From assembly GCF_024722015.1 (NCBI RefSeq), contig NZ_JANQBD010000028.1, positions 49,721 through 113,720 on the forward strand: a stretch of 64,000 nucleotides of DNA. The letters are read 5' to 3'. The DNA comes from Paenibacillus radicis (ex Xue et al. 2023) (GTDB lineage: Bacteria > Bacillota > Bacilli > Paenibacillales > NBRC-103111). This document shows positions 16,589 to 27,900 of this stretch, piece by piece. The notes beneath the pieces are model-generated. The model worked only from the letters and a program-made list of their open reading frames with translations. It searched no databases and had not been told where the DNA came from. Each line of letters opens with the position of its first letter. Position 1 is the stretch's first letter. The position numbers and the translations under genes were made by a program.

Positions 16589-18943
16589 ATGATCGGATTA
16601 TTACGTGATTACTATCGCAAGACCTCTGTGGATCGCAATCTATCCAAATATAAGCCTCTTATAGCCAGAATAAATCTATTACATAGAGCTTTTGAAAATA
16701 ATTCGAATGATGAGCTTTTATTGCATACCCAAGTCATGCAGCAAAATATTGCGAACGGCATGTCCCTCTCAGATCAATTACCAGAGGCTTACGCCCTAGT
16801 GAAGGAAGCGTTCTTCCGAGTATTTGGATATAGGATTCATGATGTTCAATTAATGGGAGCGATTGTTCTACACGAAGGAAATATTGCAGAAATGAAAACA
16901 GGAGAAGGTAAAACGGCCGTTGCTGTTTTCCCCGCTTATTTAAACGCTTTGTCAGGTGAAGGGGTACATGTGGTTACCGTCAATCCCTATTTGGCCGAGC
17001 GAGACAGCACGGAGATGGGGAAGGTTTTTCGGTTTCTGGGTCTTACTGTGGGTTGTATCGAAAGCAATATGTCGATTTCCCAAAAGCAAGCTCAATATCA
17101 ATGTGATGTCACCTACGCAACTCATTATGAGCTCGGTTTTGACTATTTGCGCGATCATATGGTTTATGACATGGCTAATCGTGTCCAGCGCAAGCTGAAC
17201 TATGTCATCATCGATGAAGTGGACAGCATCTTGATTGATGAGGCTCGTACACCTTTGTTAATCTCTGACGAGCCTGGAAAAGGTACTGAGTATTTTTATT
17301 ACATAGATAATATTGTTAAGGACTTGACCAGCGAGGATTATGAGATTTTTGAACAAACCAAACAGATCATGCTCACTGAGAAGGGGGTTGATAGATGCGA
17401 AATGGCATTGGGCCTCACCAATATGATGCACATAGACAATGCTGATCTTTACAATAAAATTTTGCAGTCGCTGCGAGCCCATTTTATTTTGAAGAAAGAT
17501 GTGGACTATGTCCTTGTAAAGAATGAACAGGCGAAGACTGAGGCGGTTATTGTCGATCAAAATACAGGAAGACTGTTGTTTGGACGCCGTTTCGTTGAAG
17601 GCCTGCATCAAGCTATCGAAGCCAAGGAACGTATTATAGTGATGGGACAGCCAGCAACATTATCGACTATTACCTTGCAAAACTATTTTCGAATGTATGA
17701 CAAGCTTAGCGGTATGACCGGTACTGCGACCGAGGTTAAAGATGAATTCATGAAAACATATGGTACTGATGTTATAGCTATCCCTACAAATAAGCCTATT
17801 AATCGTATTGATCATCCGGACCAGCTATTCATTACCGAAGAAGAAAAGTTTAATAGAGTCGTACAGGAAATCATTGGTGTAAACGCTAGAGGGCAGCCCG
17901 TATTGGTAGGTACCGCTTCGATTGAGAAATCAGAACGGCTGAGCGCTATGCTGCTGGAGCAAAATATACCTCATAAAGTATTGAATGCGAAAAATTATGA
18001 GGAGGAAGCGGATGTAATTCGTCTAGCTGGACAGCATGGGGCTGTGACTATCTCAACGAACATGGCGGGGCGAGGTGTGGATATCCGGCTTGGCGAGGGA
18101 GTAGAGGAGCTGGGAGGTCTTATGGTCATAGGGACGATAAGACATGATTCTCTGAGAATCGACAATCAATTGCGGGGCAGAAGCGGCAGACAAGGAGATT
18201 GTGGGAGCTCACAATTCTTTATTTGCTTTGAGGATGATTTGTTAATGAACTATTATCCCGACCATCTGATGGACGAACTTCTTAGCCTCAATACAAGTGA
18301 TTATTCACTCATAAACAATCCTCGATATGCTCGCGGTATTCGGGATGCGCAAGCACATGTTGAGGGCGAGATGCAGACGGTTAGGCAGCGTGTAATGGTT
18401 TACGATCAGGTTCTCGATCTGCAGCGCAGAATTATTTACTCTATGAGAAACGAGATGCTGGAAGCGGCTGATTTGACTTTCAAGGTTCAGAACATGATCC
18501 AGAAAACCATTCAACAAAAGGTTGCTGAGTTCTGTAACGGGACACTTCCTGAGGATTGGGATATGATCGGATTAACGATGAGCTTGGGCACAGTATTCCC
18601 ATATAAGAGGCCCCTTAGGTTGGAGCGATTGCAAGAATTGGAGCTGGATGAACTGAGCGGTATGTTCACAGAACAGCTTATGGAATATTACCAGGATAAA
18701 GAAGAAGCATGTGCAGGAGATGGATTGGAACTGAAGCGGCAAGCCTTCATTTATTCTATTGACAGGAATTGGATCCATTATTTGGAGTCTGTTGAGGAAG
18801 TCAAGAATGGGATTGAATTAAGGAATTATGCCCAGCTGGATCCGTTTGCCGAGTTTGAGAGAGAGACCTTTCAAATGTTTGACAAGCTTATCCATTCTAT
18901 TGAGCAAGACGCACTGCGAATCATTTGGAATAGTATGGATTAA
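16589..18943 (+). CDS. secA2: accessory Sec translocase ATPase SecA2
   Basis: A 784-residue SecA homologue. The Walker A motif is MKTGEGKT (about 102-109), Walker B is IIDEVDSILIDEARTPLL (about 207), and GRSGRQGD is the late helicase motif. It is shorter than housekeeping SecA (about 840) and lacks the C-terminal zinc-binding linker with its Cys/His cluster, so it is an accessory SecA2. No secY2 or glycosylation genes are nearby, so it is of the SecA2-only kind that uses the normal SecYEG channel. It is followed after 51 bp by a giant exported protein, most likely its client. GGAGG lies upstream of the ATG. Confidence 0.93.
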   Translation: MIGLLRDYYRKTSVDRNLSKYKPLIARINLLHRAFENNSNDELLLHTQVMQQNIANGMSLSDQLPEAYALVKEAFFRVFGYRIHDVQLMGAIVLHEGNIAEMKTGEGKTAVAVFPAYLNALSGEGVHVVTVNPYLAERDSTEMGKVFRFLGLTVGCIESNMSISQKQAQYQCDVTYATHYELGFDYLRDHMVYDMANRVQRKLNYVIIDEVDSILIDEARTPLLISDEPGKGTEYFYYIDNIVKDLTSEDYEIFEQTKQIMLTEKGVDRCEMALGLTNMMHIDNADLYNKILQSLRAHFILKKDVDYVLVKNEQAKTEAVIVDQNTGRLLFGRRFVEGLHQAIEAKERIIVMGQPATLSTITLQNYFRMYDKLSGMTGTATEVKDEFMKTYGTDVIAIPTNKPINRIDHPDQLFITEEEKFNRVVQEIIGVNARGQPVLVGTASIEKSERLSAMLLEQNIPHKVLNAKNYEEEADVIRLAGQHGAVTISTNMAGRGVDIRLGEGVEELGGLMVIGTIRHDSLRIDNQLRGRSGRQGDCGSSQFFICFEDDLLMNYYPDHLMDELLSLNTSDYSLINNPRYARGIRDAQAHVEGEMQTVRQRVMVYDQVLDLQRRIIYSMRNEMLEAADLTFKVQNMIQKTIQQKVAEFCNGTLPEDWDMIGLTMSLGTVFPYKRPLRLERLQELELDELSGMFTEQLMEYYQDKEEACAGDGLELKRQAFIYSIDRNWIHYLESVEEVKNGIELRNYAQLDPFAEFERETFQMFDKLIHSIEQDALRIIWNSMD

Positions 18944-18994
18944 CCTTTTTTAGCTTATAAATTATTTAATATTTTTTAGGAGGAACTAACTGCT

Positions 18995-21900
18995 ATGTCG
19001 GATAAAGATCAATTTGTGAATGATCAAGAAGATATGAATCAATCTCGCTTAAAGGATATTAAACAAAGACGGGAAACGAGCATTGATAAGAAGAAAAAGG
19101 CAGCCAGTGTTATAACCAGTTCTGCGGTATTGTTGGGATCCATTCTGCCAATGATGCAAACTCAGACGGCTTATGCGGCAACGACAGGGACTTTGGCAGT
19201 GGACAAGCATTTTGCAGCTGCAGGAGAATCCGTGAAAATTACAGTTACGGATGCCGGAACCTACTTCAATAAGAACGCCGGCAGTATAGAGACAACACAG
19301 CTGGCGGTAGTATCCAATGATGACACAGGCAATCCGATTTATGTGACTTTGACTGAAACAACGGCTAATTCAGGAATTTTCGAAACTAGTCTGAAATTAA
19401 TAGACCCAGCTGCCATTCCAAGTGGGCCTAATGAAATTAAAGTGGCAGTGGGCGGGACAGTTACAGTCCTCGATCCGGGTGTCTTTGGGGCTGATCTGCT
19501 GAGTCCGGCCTTACAAATTATCGAGCGACGTGATCATGTAACAGGCGTGTTTCAAACCTTCGATAATTCATCGCAGGCTCCAATCGGTGATGTTGTATAT
19601 GATGGTCAGGTAGTAAGAGTTGAATTAACGGATGATGACCTGAATACAGATAAAGCATCGAGCCAGACGAAAACAGTTAACTTGACTCTGAACGCAGGCA
19701 CATCGGGCCAGACGATTGCTTTGACTGAAAATGGCTTGAACTCTAACGTGTTCATAGGCACTTTCAAGGTAGGACAGGATATTAGTCCTCTTAACAACGC
19801 ACCGATCTATATCGAATATATGGACGATAAGAAAGCAGACAACTTTCCAGGTCTAATAACTAAACGGTTAGTTCGCAAAGAATTCTCATCCTCAACACTG
19901 ACGATCACTCCGGCAAAAGCTGCATACAATGAAGCTGTAACTGTGACCTTAACGGATAATGATTTGAATCTCGATGCTAATGCTACTGAGATAGCGAAGG
20001 TGAAGGTCAGCTCCCCTGATGACACGGCAGGATTTGATCTGACGCTTACAGAAACAGGAATCAATAGTGGCGTATTCAGCGGTACCTTTACTATGCAGGA
20101 TGCAACAGATGCAGGACTTTCCAAAATTAAGGTTACGAACGCAAATGCGGCCGTGGTTACTTACAATGATCTTAGAGATGGAACGGGCGCTGTCGCTTTA
20201 TTGACTCAGTCGACTACTCGCAAAGATCATGTCAGCGGTACGGTTTCGGTGGATAAGAGCGTGGCTGCTGTTGGAGAAACGATTACAGTTACGGTTGATG
20301 ATGCTGATTTTAAGGACAACCTCGCTTTAGGGGAAACGATCACGGTCCTAGTCACATCGCCTATCAATCCGACAGGAGTCAATTTGAATCTGACCGAAGC
20401 GGCCGATACGGGTGTGTTCACGGGTACATTCAGCATAGGTACAAGCTCCGGAGGTCTTATAGATGCTGTTAACGGAGCTACGGTTGCGGTTACCTATACG
20501 GATGCGATCACGGCGAATAATTCAACTAACCAACCTGTGACAGCTTCCTTGCAGCGTAAGGATACGATGACGGGAGTTGTGACGATTGATCGAACTAATA
20601 CAGGTGGTCAAGAGATCATCGAAGTAACCTTGAATGATACGGATTTGAATACAGATGCACTGGCGATGGAGACGGCGGAGCTTCATGTTTACTCCGCTAG
20701 CGATCCAATAGGCTTTAATTTGACTGTAACTGAAACAGATGTAAATACGGGTGTATTTAAAGGGAAATTCAAGCCAGTTCGAACGGCAACAAATGGGGCT
20801 GCAGCACTGCCTGAATTGTTTGTTTCTGCCTATAACGTCAACATGACTGTGGATTATGAGGATGCTAAGAACGTGGGTGGTAACCCCCAAACGGTAACAA
20901 ATTCGTATGCAAATTTACGCATTCCGGCAATTTCAAGTATTACGGCCGCTGAAGACGGAGTGGATATTGAGAATGGTGCTGGGTCAGGGGATACTCTTAC
21001 GATTGTGTTTGATACAGCAACGAATAAGATAATCACTGACAGCAATGTGTCGACCTTCGTGGAGCTCCCAACTGGTAGAACATTTGGAACCGCCCCGACT
21101 GTTTCATGGACTGACAGCAGCACATTAGTCGTAACGTTGGATGCTGATGCTGTGTTGTTTAAGGGTGATTTGGTAACTATTGCAGCGGGCGCGGGTCTCA
21201 GAGACGCTGCGAATGCAAGTGCCATTAGTTCGACCTCTCATCTGATAGACAGCGGTTCATTTGGAACCACAACTTTGGCGATGACTTCGGCTGTACCGGC
21301 CTATAATAATACAACGTACCGTCACGATGGAAAGTACTTTGATGTGGTCTTCAATGCTCCAACGAATAAAAAGAATGGAGACTTGGCTGAGTTCAGCAAC
21401 TTATCGGTGAACGGCGCTACTCTGGGTACAGGCGGAAGTGCTGTTTGGCAGAATTCATCAACACTTCGTGTAACACTAGGTACAAATGCGACAGTTGTTG
21501 TGGGTAAGGTGATTACCTATGATACAACAGGTGAAAATTTAACGGATTATTCCGGGGAAACAGCTGCCCCTGCATCGATTCAGCAAACCATAACAGGTAG
21601 CTTTGGCTCGCAAGTTCCAATTGTGTCCAGCATAACCGCAGATAATACAGCGAGCGATGTGGGGCCTCATGAGAATGATACTGTACGAATTGTCTTTGAT
21701 ATCCCAACTGATAAAGCAACTCCGCCATTAGGTGCATTTGGATTAAGCCATGGAACTTGGGGTAACTCCACGGTGAGTTGGACGGACGACAAAACCTTGG
21801 AAATTAAATTGGGAACAACGGCCGATGTGTATGCAACGTCAGATTATCAAGTGACGATTGACTACTCGCAATTGACATTGAAGAACATTGGCGGAGAAGG

Positions 21901-24900
21901 CGCAGCAATCGGATCGAGCACTCCGATGGCAATCGCACCATCCTTCGGTCAAGGGACACTGCCAACGGCTATTACGGCTATGACTATTACGACATATGAC
22001 AATACGACATATCGACAAGGCGGTCAAAGCGTTGACCTTACCTTCAACCAGCCAATCAACAAAAAGAGCGGCACTGCCACACTTGCCAAAATTACGTTGA
22101 ATAATGGGCATACAATTGGCACGGCTGCGGCAGGTGCGAGCGCGGTATGGCAAGCGAATGGGAAATTGCGTGTAACATTAGGTACTGATGCGACCATTGT
22201 CCAAAACGATACCATTACGTATGACACAACGGGCGAAGGCATACAGGACCCATCGTTAGAGAGTGTGGCGTTAAGCGGACCATTAGATACAGTGATTGCA
22301 AGCAGCTTTGGTAGCAAAGTTCCAGCTATTAATGCAGGGGGAGGCCTTGCAGCAACAGGTGTTGATGCAGCGAATGTCGCAGGCGGTATAGCAGCAGAGG
22401 CCACAGATACGATTACGGTTTATTTCGACACGCCTACGAACCAAGCCATTGGGACAGCTAATTTGGGATCGACGGTAAGTTTGAGCAAAGCTGCGGGAGG
22501 AACTGGAAGCTTTGGTTCAACGGCAACCGTAAGCTGGGATAATACCGGAAAAGAAATGACGATTCATCTGGCTGGAACAGGCATTGATGTGAAGAAAGGC
22601 GATAGCGTGGTTATCGCAGCTAATGCATTAAAGAATGTGGGTAGCGAAGGGGGCATCCCGCAGATTACCGCAGTAATTGGCGGTACTTTCGGATTTGGAG
22701 TTCTCCCTGCTATTGATAGTATCGTTGCAACCAATGATACAGGTAACGGCGGTGCTAATCAGGGGGATAAGGTTACCGTTTACTTTACGGCTGTAACGGA
22801 CAAGCCTTCGACAACAAGCATTCTGAGTAATATCAGTTTAAGCGCAGGGCACACGTTCGGAACAGGTGCAACCGCTGCGTGGAGCTTAGACGGGCAGTCC
22901 TTGATCATTACACTAGGAACTGGAGCAACCATTGTTGTTGGAGATACAATAACGATTGGTGCTGGCGCAGCAATTAAGGATGTCAGCGGTGAGCTTGCAA
23001 GCATGAGCGGTTCTAGCACCATTACAGGGACATTTGGGCAAATCGTTCAGCCTCAATTAAGTAATGTGTTTGCTACGAATGGCGATGGAACTGCAAATAT
23101 AGCTGCTGGCGATACGCTTGAATTTGTATTTAATGTACCGGTTGACCATTCAACGTTCGATCCTACGAAAATTTTGATAACAGATAGTACGGGAGCTATA
23201 ACACGTACGAATCCTTTTGGAGCTTCACCGACTTTTCATTGGTTAGACCCAATTAATGGATTTGATACTCGTTTGCAAATTGTGTTTGGCAATAACCCAA
23301 CTATTCAAATGACGGATAAAGTAAACATAGCTGCATCCAATAAAATTTTTGATGTAACAGGGACGATCGAAATTTCACCTGTCTCCAATCAGGCAATCGG
23401 CATCAGCTTTGGCGTAGCGGTGGCACCAAATGTAACAAACGTGTACGCAGCGAATGGTGATGGCAAACCGACGGTAGGAGCTGGAGATCAGCTGGTGGTT
23501 GTATTCGATACACCGACCAATGGGGGTTCTGTAGATTTAACGAAATTTTCCATCAACAATGGCCATATTCTGGGTGATTTACTAACCTTACCAACATCAA
23601 GCTGGAGTGCGGATAAGCTTCGCCTGACAATTACGTTGGGAGCTGGAGCTACCATCACAACCGCGGATAAACTGACAATTGGTAGCGAGAGCGGAATTTT
23701 CGATGCAACAAATCAAGCGGCGCTGCCTGGAACAGCGGCATTGAGCATCGGCGGCAGCTTTGGCGTAGCGGTTGCACCGATAGTGACGAATATTACAGCA
23801 ACGAACGGTGATGGTCTGCCGACCGTAGGAGTGGGTGACAAATTAGTTCTTACATTGGATTCTCCATCGAATGGAGCTTCTGTTAATTTGTCTGCATTGA
23901 GCTTTACTGGCGGCCATACGTTAGGAACTGGGGCAACTTCAGCCTGGAGCCTTGATAACTTGCGTTTGACCATTACGCTCGGTATTGGAGCAAATATCGC
24001 GACGACAGATACGGTAACTATTGCGGCAGGAAGCGGCATTAAAGATGAAGCAACAGGCACGAAAGAGTTGGTTACACAGAACAGTATTATCGGAGGCAGC
24101 TTCGGTACAGCGGTCGCACCGGTGATAACGGCGATCAATGCGATTAATGGAGATGGAAAACCGACTGTAGGAGCAGGGGATCAGCTGCAGATCATCTTTG
24201 ATACGCCGACGAATGGTGGCAATATCGATTGGTCCAAAATCATCGTAGGCAACTCTAATAATTTTGGTTTAACTCCAACGCATTCATGGAGTGCTAATAA
24301 TACTCATTTGACCATCGTATTAGGCAACAATCCTACCATAACAACGAATGATTCGATTAGTGTGCTGGCATCAAGCCTGATCAAGGATGCAACGAATCAG
24401 GTTGAGTTGGTTGCGCGCAATGATATTGCCATCACTGGAAGCTTTGGTGTAGCTGTTGCGCCAATAATCACGAACATTACGGCATTGAATGGAGATGGCA
24501 AGCCGACGGTTGGTCCTGGCGATCAATTAGTTCTGACACTGGATTCACCATCGAATGGGGCAGTCGTAGATTTGACCAAACTAAGCTTTACTGGTGGACA
24601 TATTTTGGGTACGAGCGGTGTGACCCAAAGCTGGAGCAGCGATAAACTGCGCTTGACGATTACGCTCGGTACAGGAACAAATATGGTGACGACGGATAAA
24701 GTAACTATTGCAGCAGGCAGTGGTATTGTAGACGGGGCATCAGGCACAAAGGAAGTAGCTGCAATAAGCGGAATTAGCATCTTAGGCAGCTTCGGTGTTG
24801 CAGTAGCCCCGAATGTAACAAGTGTGTACGCAGCAAATGGTGATGGCAACCCTACAGTAGGAGCTGGAGACCAGTTGGTGGTTGTATTCGATACACCGAC

Positions 24901-27900
24901 CAACGGGGGAATGGCAGATTTGACGAAGTTCGTGCTTGACAATGGTCATACGCTGGGTACTTCATCAACATCAAGCTGGAGCACAGACAAGTATCGTCTG
25001 ACTATTACCTTGGGTGCTAATGCGGTCGTTACAACTATGGATAAACTGACAATTGGAAGCGGAAGTGGCATCTTCGATGCAACGAACCAAGTGGCTATGT
25101 CTGGAACACCGGCACTTACCATTGGAGGCAGCTTCGGCGTTGCGGTTGCGCCGATAGTAACGAAAATTACGGCGTTGAACGGTGATGGTCTACCAACGGT
25201 AGGAGCTGGAGACAAATTAGTTCTTACTTTGGATTCACCGTCAAATGGAGCAGTCGTAGACTTGACCAAGCTGAGCTTTACCGGCGGCCATACGTTGGGT
25301 ACGAGCGGGGTATTACAAAGCTGGAGCAGCGATAAACTGCGCTTGACGATTACACTCGGTACTGGAGCAAATATCGCGTCGACGGATACAGTAACTATTG
25401 CAGCAGGCAGTGGCATTAAAGATGAAGCAACAAGCACGAAAGAGCTGGTTGCGCAGACTAGCTTAATCGGAGGCAGCTTCGGTATAGCGGTAGCACCGGT
25501 CATTAAGGCGATCAATGCAATCAATGGAGACGGAAAACCGACTGTAGGAGCAGGGGATCAGCTGCAGATCATTTTTGACACACCAACGAATGGTGGCAAT
25601 ATCGATTGGTCCAAAGTAATCGTAGGCAACTCCCATGATTTAGGTACAACTCCAACGTTTTCATGGAGTGCTAACAATACACATCTAATAATTGTATTGG
25701 GTAATAATCCAACAATAACTGTCAGTGATAAGATCAGTGTGTTAGCAGTGAGCGGAATCTCTGATGCAACGAATCAAGCTCCTTTGGCGGCTCAATCCAA
25801 TATTTCTATAACCGGAGATTTTGGGGTAGCGACTGCTCCGAATGTTGCTGCTATTAACGCAATTGATAGCGATGGTACGGCTCTAGTTGCACCAGGAGAC
25901 AAGCTGCAGATCATTTTCGATACACCAGTGCAATTAAAGAACTTTACTTTAAACAACATATTGGTGGATAGTGCAACAGGGAAATTCGGTAGCAACGCAT
26001 CCTATGTTTTAGATCAGACAAATAAAACTATTCTGACTATTACCTTGGGTGGAACGGGAATTGGAATTTCGAACTCCAGTTCAATTTCAATTGTTGGCGG
26101 TATTTATGATGCAGCAAGCGGAACTCAACTGTTGGCGAATGGCCTTTCATTACCAGCTCTCAAAGGTAGCTTCGGTACAGCGGTAGCACCGGAAGTCGTG
26201 TCTGCGATAGCCGTAGATCGTAATCATTTGAATACTGTAGCAGGCGATGACATCATAATTACATTCAATTCTCCTACTAATGGAAAGTTACCACTTTCAG
26301 GGACAACAAACACGAAAAATTTGATTACTGTTACCGGCAGTACCTATAGTACTATAGGGGATTATGCCACCTTCCAATGGTCGAATAATAATCGGGTATT
26401 GACGGTTTCCCTAGCAACCTACTCGGGGTCCGTATCCGGAGCTGTGTATGCGAACCTGCAAATCGGAAATATCCTTAATCTAACTAACCTTGGAATCAAG
26501 GATGCAACAGATACGGCACCTTTGAATCCTGCGAGTATTACACTTGGCGGAAGCTTCATGCCTGCTATCCTTCCGAAATATAACAATGCTTTGGCTACAA
26601 GTAACAAACGAGATTCTGCAGCCAACATATTGGGAACTATCGAATTATTATTTGGTACTGAAATGGATAAAATCAACCCAGTCGATGTATCTAAAATTAT
26701 CGTTTCCAATAACCATACACTCGGTGCAAAGGCAGAAGCTGCATGGAGTTCCGGAACTGTGCTCACGATAACCATATACTCAGACGCAACCGTACAGACC
26801 GGAGATACAATAGATCTATCGAAGCTTAACCTGATGGACAGCAATCATATTGCATATCTGACCGGAGCAGCGGCCATTCAAACCTTGACGGGTACCTTCG
26901 GTACGATTGTGGAACCGGTATTGAGTCGAATCGATATCATTGATGACGGTACGGCCAAAGTGGAAGGTGATAAACTAATTTTCAGATTCAGTACGGCGGT
27001 GAATCATACTGCGTTTGATTATACGAAAATTAGTGTAAGCAACGGTCATTCTTTAGGGGCCTTGGATAGTTCTAAAATAAATTGGAACTCCAATAACTCC
27101 GAGTTGACTATAACTCTTGGTGCCGGTGCTACCATTAAAGACGGAGATACCGTCACTATTGCAGCAGGCAGCGGAATCAAGGATATTTCCGGCTTCAAGG
27201 AGCTGGCAACCGTATCTCTCATACCGATGGGTACGTTTGGAACCACGGCAGCTCCTGCTGTTATCAGCGTGAATGCCTCCAACGATGGAGCTAATCCAGG
27301 AGCTGGAGAAGGAGATAAGATCACGATTACGTTTGCTTCGAATACGAACGGGGTAAGCGGAGGTATTCTGGATGTTTCGAGCTTGTCCAGCATCTTGGGA
27401 GCGAACGCAGTTGGGAAATGGTTAAATCCAAGAACATTGGAAATCACATTAGGGAAACTGGGTCTTAACCCTATATTGAAGGATAATGGCACCATTACAT
27501 TAGATTCCTTAAACATTACCGATGTAACGATGACGGTCAAAGTAACCGGCACGTACGTAATCGGAGGCTCTTTCGGACAAGCGAACATTCCAAAGGTGTT
27601 TAGTATTGTGGCATCAAGCGCTGACATAAGTAAAACTACATCGGCAATCAGTAAGAACGATATTCTGACCATCACGTTTGATATGCCTACGAACCAAAGC
27701 GGAGAGCTGTTAAATGCTGAAGCGGTGAATCAATTCGTCAAATTCGGAACAACGGCAAATCCGAAGGTTTTGGGGGCTGCCTACAACGGCAAATGGAGCG
27801 ACAATGGCAAGACTCTTACCATCACGGTAACGGATGTCACAGGTTCAACCATTCAAATAGGGGATAGCATTACCGTATCCGGCTTGAAAAATGCGTTAGG

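Noticed and set aside
23713..25524. Long antisense frames (for example 25524 to 24946 and 24138 to 23713) over the giant protein gene
   Set aside because: They recur with the same period as the coding repeats and show the typical composition of reversed beta-repeat sequence.
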